This document shows positions 55,530 through 63,414 of a DNA stretch of 64,000 nt, one piece after another. The first letter of the stretch is position 1; each line of letters opens with the position of its first letter. Origin of the DNA: Maribacter algarum (ex Lu et al. 2025) (nom. illeg.). GTDB lineage: Bacteria > Bacteroidota > Bacteroidia > Flavobacteriales > Flavobacteriaceae. The notes beneath the pieces were generated by a model. The model saw only the letters and a list, made by a program, of their open reading frames with translations, did no database searches and was not told where the DNA came from. The stretch covers positions 62,001-126,000 of the forward strand of contig CANMAW010000001.1 in NCBI GenBank assembly GCA_947495915.1, given 5' to 3'. Both the position numbers and the translations under genes were made by a program.

Positions 55530-56521
55530 AAATAGATTTCACGCATCATCAATCTGCGCATTGTGAAAATGGCGTGGTATCTAATCTCATGAGCTACAAT
55601 GGTTTTAAAGTGAGCGAACCTATGGTATTTGGTATTGGCTCAGGTTTACTTTTTTGTTACATTCCATTTTTAATGGTTAATCATGCCCCAGCAATTACCT
55701 ACCGCGCCATGCCCGGTTTTATTTTTAAACGTTTTGCTAAACGTACAGGGATAAAAATTAAGCGTGAAAAATTCACCAATAAAACATCTGCTCAAACACG
55801 CTTAGATGAAAATTTAAACCGCAATAATCCTGTTGGTTTACAAGTTGGCGTATATGGTTTGGTTTATTTTCCTGATGAATATCGATTTCATTTCAATGCC
55901 CATAATTTAGTGGTTTACGGAAAAGAAGGTGACAACTATTTAATTAGTGACCCTGTTATGGAAAATGTCACCACATTAACCACGAAACAATTAGAAAAAG
56001 TGCGATTTGCTAAAGGTGCATTTGCTCCAAAAGGTCACATGTACTACCCTATTGCTTTTCCAGAAGAATTACAACTTGATAAAGCGATTGTAAAAGGCAT
56101 AAAGCACACCTGTAGAGATATGTTGGCACCGGTACCCTTTGTTGGTGCAAAAGGCATTCGAACTGTTGCCAAATTAATTCGAAAATGGCCAAAGAAAAAA
56201 GGCGTGAAGGTTGCCAATCATTATTTGGGTCAGGTGGTACGCATGCAAGAAGAAATCGGCACTGGCGGTGGCGGATTCAGGTATATTTATGCTGCATTTC
56301 TACAAGAGTCAAGTAAAATATTAAAAAACGAACGCCTTTCTGAACTTTCTAAAGAAATGACCGAAATTGGAGATTTATGGCGTGATTTTGCCCTAGATGC
56401 CTCTCGTATATACAAAAATAGAAGTGCTCAAGATGATGCCTATAATAAAGTTGCGGATCAATTGCTTATAATTGGAGACAAAGAGGAAGCCTTCTTTAAA
56501 AAACTGAAGAAAGCCATATAA
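55526..56521 (+). CDS. BtrH-like protein (butirosin BtrH N-terminal domain family), candidate acyltransferase
   Basis: A 331-residue protein. The N-terminal domain has C13 in SAHCENGVVSNL, H126 in HFNAHNLVVYG and D142 in LISDPVM, spaced as the Cys-His-Asp triad of papain/C39-like folds. The C-terminal half (about 185-331) is helical. In butirosin biosynthesis BtrH transfers an acyl group from an ACP to the aminoglycoside. In this setting, with two ACPs, darA/darB and a polyene pathway, an ACP-polyene to dialkylresorcinol acyl transfer is a reasonable but unproven inference. Followed after 32 bases by the ABC transporter. Confidence 0.78.
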   Translation: MKIDFTHHQSAHCENGVVSNLMSYNGFKVSEPMVFGIGSGLLFCYIPFLMVNHAPAITYRAMPGFIFKRFAKRTGIKIKREKFTNKTSAQTRLDENLNRNNPVGLQVGVYGLVYFPDEYRFHFNAHNLVVYGKEGDNYLISDPVMENVTTLTTKQLEKVRFAKGAFAPKGHMYYPIAFPEELQLDKAIVKGIKHTCRDMLAPVPFVGAKGIRTVAKLIRKWPKKKGVKVANHYLGQVVRMQEEIGTGGGGFRYIYAAFLQESSKILKNERLSELSKEMTEIGDLWRDFALDASRIYKNRSAQDDAYNKVADQLLIIGDKEEAFFKKLKKAI

Positions 56522-56553
56522 CAATTTCTTGTTTCGGATCAATTTAGAAACTC

Positions 56554-57297
56554 ATGATCAAAATTAACGAACTGAACAAAAAGTATAAAGGGGCTGAACA
56601 TTATTCAGTAGCTGCATTGACTTTGCACATTGAGGAACAAGAAATTTTTGGATTACTTGGTCCAAATGGTGCTGGTAAAACTACCTTGATTTCCATGTTA
56701 AGTTCTTTGATTAAGCCAACTTCAGGCTCTTTTTCAATTGATGGCCTCAATTTTCAAGAACATAGTAATGAACTTAAAAAAATAATTGGAATTGTTCCTC
56801 AAGAATATGCTTTATACCCATCTTTAACTGCATTCGAAAACTTATCTTATTTCGGTAGTACTTACGGCATTAAAGGCAATCAACTAAAAGATAAAATTAA
56901 CGAGCATCTTGAAACCCTAGGACTTTTAAACTTTGCTCATAAAAAAATTAGCACTTTTTCCGGAGGAATGAAAAGGCGCATCAACCTAATTGCTAGTATT
57001 TTACACGAACCCAAGGTCTTGTTTTTAGATGAGCCAACAGTAGGTGTTGACGTACAATCAAAAAATGTGATCATTGAACATTTGAAAAAATTAAACGCCA
57101 CTGGCACCACGATGATTTATACATCACATCACTTAAACGAGGCCGAAGATTTTTGCACTAGAGTTGCCATTATTGATGATGGAAAAATCATTACTAAAGG
57201 CAAACCCAATGCACTTGTTGCTGGTCACAGTAATGCCCGTAATCTAGAAGATGTTTTTTTAGCCATCACCGGAAAAGCCCTGCGTGATTATGCATAA
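56554..57297 (+). CDS. ABC transporter ATP-binding protein
   Basis: A 247-residue ATPase. Walker A is GPNGAGKT (36-43), the signature is FSGGMKRR (about 138), Walker B is LFLDEPTVGVD (about 160-170), and the switch His is in YTSHHLNE. It energises the permease encoded next, overlapping its start by eight bases. Given position, export of the pigment or a precursor across the inner membrane is likely; drug or lipid export cannot be excluded. Confidence 0.92.
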   Translation: MIKINELNKKYKGAEHYSVAALTLHIEEQEIFGLLGPNGAGKTTLISMLSSLIKPTSGSFSIDGLNFQEHSNELKKIIGIVPQEYALYPSLTAFENLSYFGSTYGIKGNQLKDKINEHLETLGLLNFAHKKISTFSGGMKRRINLIASILHEPKVLFLDEPTVGVDVQSKNVIIEHLKKLNATGTTMIYTSHHLNEAEDFCTRVAIIDDGKIITKGKPNALVAGHSNARNLEDVFLAITGKALRDYA

Positions 57298-58561
57298 GCT
57301 TTTCGCCTCAACATATAAGGAGTTTTTATTGCTTACCCGTGATATCGGTGGATTGGCAATTCTATTTTTGATGCCCATTTTGCTAGTGATTACCATTACT
57401 ACCATTCAAGACGGAACATTTAAAATAATAAAAGAAACTAAAATTCCGGTGTTATGGGTAGATGAAGATCAAGGTGAAATATCAAAATCGATTTTCGAAG
57501 GTTTTTCTAATTCTAAAACGCTTGAATTAATTACAGCATCATCTGAAGATGAAGCAAAATCTTCCGTTTTTAAAGGCGACTATCAACTTGCTATTGTAAT
57601 TCCTAAAAATCTGTCGACCGATTTAGCTGCAAAGGTTGACGAGAACGTTTCAGGAATTATGGCCAAGTTCGGACTTGAAGAAGACTCGGCTACGGTCGTC
57701 GATAAAACTCCTATAGCTCAAAAAGAAATTCGTCTGTACTTCGATCCTGCAACACAATATGCCTTTAAAAGTTCAATAAAAAATGGTATCAATCAAATGA
57801 TTGCCAAAGTCGAAACGCAAAGTATTTACAAGGCATTTCAAGAGCAATTGGAAGAAGACACATCAGAAGATTTTTTTGAAACCGAAAGCTTTATTTCCTT
57901 TAAAGAGATAGTGCCCAACGGCATGCAAGATGATGCGATTCCGAATGCTACGCAGCACAACATTCCCGCTTGGTCGTTATTTGCTATTTTCTTTATTATT
58001 CTTCCCCTATCCATTAATATGGTAAAAGAAAAAAACCAAGGTACTTTTGTTCGGTTGCGCACCAATCCCATTTCGTACGCCACGGTTCTAGGGGGAAAAA
58101 CGTTAGTGTTTTTAGCTGTAGCCTTACTTCAGTTTGGCATCATGTTGCTGATAGGGGTATTCCTTTTCCCCATCATTGGATTACCAAAATTGGAAATTTC
58201 AGGAAATGTGAGCATCTTATTTGTAGTTGCCTTTTTTGCTGGTTTAGCGGCGATCGGACTTGGACTATTACTAGGAACCATTGCAAAATCACAAGAACAG
58301 TCTGCTCCTTTTGGAGCTACCTTTGTGGTGATCTTAGCAGCTCTTGGAGGTGTATGGGTTCCTGTTTTTGCAATGCCAAGTTTCATGCAAAGCATATCAA
58401 GATTATCACCAATGAACTGGGGACTCAACGCTTTTTACGATGTTTTTTTAAGGAATGTTGACTTTCCTGAACTCATTCCTGAAATATCATTGTTATTTTT
58501 GTTTTTTATAGCCACCACGCTTATAGCAATTCTATATAACAAGCGACAAAACAGCGTATAA
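57290..58561 (+). CDS. ABC-2 type transporter permease
   Basis: About 423 residues. One N-terminal membrane helix (about 22-40) is followed by a long periplasmic domain of about 185 residues and five further helices from about residue 225, the layout of ABC-2 exporters of the drug/lipid group (YhhJ-like). ATG at 57290 is taken; the frame opens at 57284. It directly precedes the thioesterase gene, whose TTG start follows the TAA by one base. Confidence 0.88.
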   Translation: MHKLFASTYKEFLLLTRDIGGLAILFLMPILLVITITTIQDGTFKIIKETKIPVLWVDEDQGEISKSIFEGFSNSKTLELITASSEDEAKSSVFKGDYQLAIVIPKNLSTDLAAKVDENVSGIMAKFGLEEDSATVVDKTPIAQKEIRLYFDPATQYAFKSSIKNGINQMIAKVETQSIYKAFQEQLEEDTSEDFFETESFISFKEIVPNGMQDDAIPNATQHNIPAWSLFAIFFIILPLSINMVKEKNQGTFVRLRTNPISYATVLGGKTLVFLAVALLQFGIMLLIGVFLFPIIGLPKLEISGNVSILFVVAFFAGLAAIGLGLLLGTIAKSQEQSAPFGATFVVILAALGGVWVPVFAMPSFMQSISRLSPMNWGLNAFYDVFLRNVDFPELIPEISLLFLFFIATTLIAILYNKRQNSV

Positions 58562-58562
58562 A

Positions 58563-58988
58563 TTGAAGAAAGAAATTAGTTTTATTAGTGATGTTCGAGT
58601 TCGCTTTACAGAAACCGACCCTTTGGGTATTGTTTGGCATGGCAACTACATTCAATATTTTGAAGATGGTCGAGAAGCTTTTGGTCGCCATCACGGTATT
58701 TCTTATTTAGATCAGAAGAGACATAATTTCAGCACACCAATAGTTAAATCATCATGTGAGCATAAACTGCCATTGAAGTATGGTGATGTTGCTACTATTA
58801 AAACTACTTATGTTGATTCAAGAGCAGCTAAAATGATTTTCAAATATGAAATATTGAATCCAGAAGGTAAGGTGGTTTGCACCGGAGAAACGGTTCAGGT
58901 TTTTGTAGAACTAATGGGGGAAATGTCTTTGGAAATTCCTGATTTTTTCAGAGAATGGAAAGAAAAAGTTGGGCTATTAGATGCATAA
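58563..58988 (+). CDS. Acyl-CoA/acyl-ACP thioesterase (4HBT hotdog family)
   Basis: A 141-residue hotdog thioesterase with the signature TETDPLGIVWHGNYIQYFEDGRE (the Asp of TDPLG is the catalytic residue). It could release the polyene acid or edit mischarged ACPs. TTG start at 58563, one base after the permease stop; there is no earlier in-frame start. It overlaps the next ketosynthase by eight bases. Confidence 0.85.
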   Translation: MKKEISFISDVRVRFTETDPLGIVWHGNYIQYFEDGREAFGRHHGISYLDQKRHNFSTPIVKSSCEHKLPLKYGDVATIKTTYVDSRAAKMIFKYEILNPEGKVVCTGETVQVFVELMGEMSLEIPDFFREWKEKVGLLDA

Positions 58989-60123
58989 CACCTACCTCTC
59001 ACATAACAATATTGTTTCGGCATACGGTTTTGAAACTTCCACAGCCATCGATCAGATCTCAAATGAAGTTTCTGGATTGAAACTTGTAGATGACCACTCA
59101 ATTTTACCAAATCCGTTTTATTCCTCTTGCATTGATCACCATCTGTTAGAAGAACGGTATCAGCAGTTAAATCCACAAGAAAAGCATACCAGACTGGAAA
59201 AAATGTTTCTAGTTTCTTTGGCCGATACCATTTCCAAAGCCAACATTGCCATTACAGATCGTGTGGGTTTGATCATCTCTACCACAAAGGGAAATATCGA
59301 TATTTTAAATACAACCGAATTTTCAGAAGATCGCACTTATTTAAGTGAGCTAGGTAAAAAAATTGCATCCTTTTTCAGTTTTAAAAATGACACTATTGTA
59401 TTATCCAATGCCTGTGTATCTGGAGTTTTAGCTATTGCAGTTGCAAAAAGATTTATAAGTCAACAACTATATGACCATGTTTTTATCGTAGGAGGTGATT
59501 TGGTAAGTGAGTTTATTCTTTCTGGTTTCAACTCGTTTCAAGCTTTGAGCGCAGAACCATGCCGGCCTTACTGTAAAACACGTACAGGTATTAACATCGG
59601 TGAAGTAGCCACTAGTATTTTAGTTACCAATGACCAATCAAACCTAGCTAAAGAAGCTGTATCAGTTTTAGGCGAATCTTCTTGTAATGATGCTAATCAT
59701 ATTTCGGGTCCTTCACGAACTGGCGAAGGTTTGCATAGAAGTATTGAGATTGCTAAAAAACAAGCACATCTAACTGCCAAAGACATCGATTTTATATCAG
59801 CTCATGGTACCGCAACGCAGTTTAATGATGAAATGGAGGCTATTGCCTTCAATCGGTCTGGCTTAGAAAAAACACCTATAAATAGTTTGAAGGGCTATTT
59901 CGGACACACCTTGGGCGCCTCAGGATTATTAGAAACGATTATTGGCATGCATTCTCTACACCAAAATACGTTATTTAAATCACTGGGCTTTCAAGAATTG
60001 GGAGTTTCAAAGCCTTTAAACATAATCGAGAATACGCAAAAATTAGCAATCAAGACCTTTTTAAAAACCGCTTCAGGTTTTGGCGGCTGTAATACTGCGG
60101 CAATTTTTCAAAAAGTTGGTTAA
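58981..60123 (+). CDS. Beta-ketoacyl-ACP synthase 2
   Basis: A 380-residue condensing enzyme with an intact site: C145 in LSNACVSGVLAI, His in ISAHGTATQFND and His in GYFGHTLGASG. The N-terminus is unusual and short (MHNTYLSHNNIVSAYGF) compared with FabF. Its position next to the thioesterase and methyltransferase suggests work in polyene extension or starter condensation. It is followed by a 70-base gap that holds a possible promoter. Confidence 0.85.
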   Translation: MHNTYLSHNNIVSAYGFETSTAIDQISNEVSGLKLVDDHSILPNPFYSSCIDHHLLEERYQQLNPQEKHTRLEKMFLVSLADTISKANIAITDRVGLIISTTKGNIDILNTTEFSEDRTYLSELGKKIASFFSFKNDTIVLSNACVSGVLAIAVAKRFISQQLYDHVFIVGGDLVSEFILSGFNSFQALSAEPCRPYCKTRTGINIGEVATSILVTNDQSNLAKEAVSVLGESSCNDANHISGPSRTGEGLHRSIEIAKKQAHLTAKDIDFISAHGTATQFNDEMEAIAFNRSGLEKTPINSLKGYFGHTLGASGLLETIIGMHSLHQNTLFKSLGFQELGVSKPLNIIENTQKLAIKTFLKTASGFGGCNTAAIFQKVG

Positions 60124-60165
60124 ATCCTTTACAAAACCCCATTCAACTTCTTAAATTCGCAATTC

Positions 60166-60173
60166 TAATTTTG
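60166..60173 (+). promoter_or_regulatory. Candidate -7 box before the methyltransferase gene
   Basis: TAATTTTG matches TAnnTTTG, 20 bases before the ATG at 60194; no good TTG is seen at the -33 spacing. It would give internal expression of methyltransferase, KS-like protein and ACP. Confidence 0.3.
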
Positions 60174-60193
60174 TAGCTATTAAGACAATACCA

Positions 60194-61255
60194 ATGTCCA
60201 AAAAACCAATGAAAGCATTTGATGCTTTACAAGAAGCCCAAAAAATTGCATTCGCTCCTTTTGTATTTCAAACCACCGTATCATTAAGAAATTTAGGGAT
60301 CCTAGATTTTATTTTTGATCATGGATCAAAAGACGGAGTGACTATCACTGAAATTTCAAAAGCGACTAAAGTCAGCGAGTATGGTGTAGGCGTATTACTT
60401 GAAGTGGCCGAAAGTGCTGATATCGTCAGTAAAAATGAGGCCAAAAAGTTTGAACTTACCAAAATTGGGTACTTTTTGAATTATAATAAAATGACCGATG
60501 CCAATATCAATTTCACCCAAGATATTTGCTATCAAGGTTTATATCATTTACAAGATGCTATTGAAACTGGCACCCCTTCAGGACTTAAAGAATTGGGAGA
60601 TTGGCCCACCATTTACGAAGGACTTTCGAAATTAAAACCGAAGGAACAAAAATCTTGGTTTGCCTTTGACCACTATTATTCTGATGAAATTTTTGAAGAA
60701 GCTTTAGAGATCGTGTTTAAAAAGACTCCGAAGTTGCTTTATGATATCGGCGGAAATACAGGAAAGTTTGCCAACTTATGTTGTGCCTACAATGACGACG
60801 TAAACGTACATATTTTCGATTTACCTGGTCAATTGAATAAAGCTCTGGCCAATGCAAAAACACAAGGCAACGAAGATCGTATTTCAGGCACTGAAATCGA
60901 CTGGCTTTCTGACAATCCAACAATACCTTCAGGTGCAGACACCATTTGGATGAGTCAATTTTTAGATTGTTTTTCTAAAGAAGAAATTCTAAAAATCTTG
61001 AAAGTTGCCGTAAATGCGATGGATTCAGAAACTGAACTAATAATTATTGAAACCTATACAGACCGACAAAAATTTGGCAGTGCAAAGCTTACACTAGAAG
61101 CAACTTCTTTGTACTTTACTGCATTGGCCAATGGCAACAGTAAAATGTACGCGGCGGAAGAATTCAAAAGTTTGGTTGATGAAGCAGGCTTAGTATTAAA
61201 AGAAGACAACAAGGTGGGTGAATTTCATACCATGTTCGTCTGCAAAAAGAAGTAG
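60194..61255 (+). CDS. SAM-dependent methyltransferase (hydroxyneurosporene/acetylserotonin O-MT-like)
   Basis: A 353-residue methyltransferase. A winged-helix dimerisation domain (about 20-95) precedes the Rossmann domain with the SAM motif YDIGGNTGKF (183-192). Small-molecule methyltransferases with this layout act on phenols. The aryl ring of flexirubin carries a methyl group next to the hydroxyl, so ring methylation is the likely job; the sequence cannot distinguish C- from O-methylation. Seven bases before the KS-like gene. Confidence 0.85.
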   Translation: MSKKPMKAFDALQEAQKIAFAPFVFQTTVSLRNLGILDFIFDHGSKDGVTITEISKATKVSEYGVGVLLEVAESADIVSKNEAKKFELTKIGYFLNYNKMTDANINFTQDICYQGLYHLQDAIETGTPSGLKELGDWPTIYEGLSKLKPKEQKSWFAFDHYYSDEIFEEALEIVFKKTPKLLYDIGGNTGKFANLCCAYNDDVNVHIFDLPGQLNKALANAKTQGNEDRISGTEIDWLSDNPTIPSGADTIWMSQFLDCFSKEEILKILKVAVNAMDSETELIIIETYTDRQKFGSAKLTLEATSLYFTALANGNSKMYAAEEFKSLVDEAGLVLKEDNKVGEFHTMFVCKKK

Positions 61256-61261
61256 ACTTTA

Positions 61262-61855
61262 TTGAACAATACCTTTTACATACAACGATATGCGCATATT
61301 AGCGATCATGAAGTTTCTCTAAACGGAGAAACATTGTATGAGAATACAACTGATGACTTTTCGGAATTTATTAAAGGTGCTTACCAGCATTTACAGATCG
61401 ATTATTCCAAATTTTTTAAGATGGATAATCTAAGTAAACTAGCATTTATAGCTGCTGATGTTTTATTAGAAAACGAATCTGAAAACAATATTGGATTGGT
61501 TTTTTCAAATAAGGCATCGAGTCTCGATACTGATCGAAAACATCAAGAATCTTTACAAACCTATGCGAGTCCGGCTGTTTTTGTATACACACTTCCTAAT
61601 ATTTGTTTAGGTGAAATAAGCATTAAGCATAAATTGTATTCAGAGAATGGGTTTTTCATTTTCGATAAATTCAATGCACAGGCGCTACATACCTACGCGA
61701 ATAGTCTATTACAAGAAGATAAAGCAGAAAAAATGTTATGTGGTTGGGTTGATTTTGACAACGGAAATTATGATGCTTTTTTGTACGTTGTTGCTAAGAA
61801 AGGTACTTTTGTACATTCTACAACAGAAATAAACCGATTATACCAGATCAAATGA
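61262..61855 (+). CDS. Half-size ketosynthase-like protein without active-site residues
   Basis: A 197-residue protein from a TTG start. It looks like the N-terminal half of a ketosynthase: NIGLVFSNKASSL corresponds to the IGLI-S-T-x-G strand, LPNICLGEISIKHKL to the segment before the active site, and the following part reads FFIFDKFNAQAL where active synthases have the nucleophilic Cys. The C-terminal half with the two His is absent. It cannot condense by itself; a scaffold or ACP partner role is inferred from the four-base overlap with the ACP gene. It is not an obvious fragment: the frame is intact and tightly packed. Confidence 0.65.
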   Translation: MNNTFYIQRYAHISDHEVSLNGETLYENTTDDFSEFIKGAYQHLQIDYSKFFKMDNLSKLAFIAADVLLENESENNIGLVFSNKASSLDTDRKHQESLQTYASPAVFVYTLPNICLGEISIKHKLYSENGFFIFDKFNAQALHTYANSLLQEDKAEKMLCGWVDFDNGNYDAFLYVVAKKGTFVHSTTEINRLYQIK

Positions 61856-62109
61856 GTGAATTAAAATTAGAATTAAAGGAAAAAATAATTGAGCAATTGA
61901 ACCTTGAAGATATTGCTATCGAAGAAATTGCCGATACTGATCCGTTATTCGGAGAAGGATTAGGACTTGATTCTATTGATGCATTAGAACTGATTGTAAT
62001 GCTTGATAAAGATTATGGTATCAAATTGGCTGACCCTAAAGAGGGTCGTAAGATTTTCGAATCTATTGATACGATGGCCGGTTATATTGAAGAACACCGT
62101 AGCCGATAA
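61852..62109 (+). CDS. Acyl carrier protein 2
   Basis: An 85-residue ACP with the phosphopantetheine Ser41 in GLGLDSIDALEL. It differs from the first ACP and is closer to ACPs of aryl-polyene loci. Start overlaps the half-KS gene by four bases. A strong terminator follows six bases after the stop. Confidence 0.93.
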   Translation: MSELKLELKEKIIEQLNLEDIAIEEIADTDPLFGEGLGLDSIDALELIVMLDKDYGIKLADPKEGRKIFESIDTMAGYIEEHRSR

Positions 62110-62114
62110 ATTCT

Positions 62115-62148
62115 GCTACTTAAATTCTATAAGTAGCTTTTAATTTTT
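62115..62148 (+). terminator. Intrinsic terminator after ACP 2
   Basis: An 8-bp perfect stem (GCTACTTA at 62115-62122, TAAGTAGC at 62130-62137) with a 7-base loop, followed by TTTTAATTTTT. It lies between two parts of the pigment cluster and should end or attenuate the upstream transcript. Confidence 0.78.
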
Positions 62149-62150
62149 CC

Positions 62151-62181
62151 TTACAACTCATTTCTGATATTCGTATTTTTG
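62151..62181 (+). promoter_or_regulatory. Candidate promoter of the ketosynthase 3 unit
   Basis: TATTTTTG at 62174-62181 matches the -7 consensus, with TTA (one mismatch from TTG) 20 bases upstream at 62151-62153. The start point would be near 62188, about 24 bases before the ATG at 62212. It directly follows the terminator. Confidence 0.45.
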
Positions 62182-62211
62182 AGTTGAAAAACGAATCAGT
62201 TTCATCGTACA

Positions 62212-63414
62212 ATGAGCAAAGGCGTAGCAATTACAGGAATGGGAGTTATTTCAGCGATTGGCAACAATGCGCAGGAAAACTTTGAAGCTCTTATTTCTCG
62301 CAAATCAGGTATTTCTAAAATAAGCCATATCAACACCATTCATGCGGATGATATCATGGTGGGAGAAATAGCAACTACCAATAGTACTTTTGAAAAACAA
62401 CTCGGTCTTTCAGAAAATAGTTTTTCTCGCTCTCCAATATTAGGCATTATCGCCGCAAAGGAAGCACTTGCACAATCAGGCATTAGCGATGTAAATGATT
62501 ACAAAACCGGATTAATATCAAGTACCACTGTAGGTGGCATGGATAAATCTGAACAATACTTCTACGAATATTTCGAAAGCGATACGCATTGGAATCATAT
62601 CAACGGTCTTCATGCAGGTGATTCCACTAGAAAAATAGCGGAAGCAATTGGTTTGAAAGAAAGCTACGTAACGACCATAAGTACCGCTTGTTCTTCTGCT
62701 GCCAATGCCATAATGCTAGGAGCCCGAATGATAAAATCGGGCCGCTTAGATCGCGTGATTGTAGGAGGTACTGATGCCCTTTCAAAATTTACCATTAACG
62801 GATTCAAAACCTTAATGATACTTTCAGACACCTATAGTACGCCCTTTGATGAACATCGAAAAGGCTTAAATTTAGGAGAAGCAGCAGCTTTTTTAGTCTT
62901 AGAATCTGATGCTGTTGTTAAGAAAGAAAATAGAAAGGTGTTGGCGTACGTCAAAGGCTACGGAAATTCTAATGATGCTTTTCACCAAACCGCCTCTTCT
63001 GAGAATGGTGATGGAGCTGTTTTAGCCATGGAAAAAGCACTAAAAGTTGCAGGTTTAAAAGCCAAAGATATTGATTACATCAACGCTCATGGCACAGCCA
63101 CTCCGAATAATGACCTTTCGGAAGGACGTGCTTTACTGCGTATATTTGGAGAAGGTAAGGTTCCTGAATTTAGTTCTACAAAGGCATATACCGGGCACAC
63201 CTTAGCCGTTGCTGGCGGAGTGGAGGCAGTTTATGCGGTATTAGCTATTCAGAACAATCGGGTGTATCCAAATTTGAACTTTAAAACTCCCATGAAAGAG
63301 TTTGATTTGCAACCTGAAACAGCGGTTAAAGAAAAAGAAATTAAACATGTGCTTTCTAATTCCTTTGGGTTTGGAGGCAACTGTTCTACCATAATCATAT
63401 CGAAAGAAGCATGA
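62212..63414 (+). CDS. Beta-ketoacyl-ACP synthase 3 (aryl-polyene KS, ApeO-like)
   Basis: A 400-residue condensing enzyme with an intact Cys-His-His site: C160 in ISTACSSAANAI, His in INAHGTATPNND and His in AYTGHTLAVAGG. In aryl-polyene pathways the elongating ketosynthase (ApeO) works as a heterodimer with a Cys-less chain-length partner (ApeC); here the next gene, overlapping by four bases, is just such a protein. So this is the probable polyene-elongating enzyme. Confidence 0.88.
   Translation: MSKGVAITGMGVISAIGNNAQENFEALISRKSGISKISHINTIHADDIMVGEIATTNSTFEKQLGLSENSFSRSPILGIIAAKEALAQSGISDVNDYKTGLISSTTVGGMDKSEQYFYEYFESDTHWNHINGLHAGDSTRKIAEAIGLKESYVTTISTACSSAANAIMLGARMIKSGRLDRVIVGGTDALSKFTINGFKTLMILSDTYSTPFDEHRKGLNLGEAAAFLVLESDAVVKKENRKVLAYVKGYGNSNDAFHQTASSENGDGAVLAMEKALKVAGLKAKDIDYINAHGTATPNNDLSEGRALLRIFGEGKVPEFSSTKAYTGHTLAVAGGVEAVYAVLAIQNNRVYPNLNFKTPMKEFDLQPETAVKEKEIKHVLSNSFGFGGNCSTIIISKEA

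Noticed and set aside
61262-61855. Treating the half-size ketosynthase-like gene as a pseudogene
   Set aside because: The frame is intact, gene spacing is tight, and it overlaps the ACP gene; no remnant of the missing half is present downstream.
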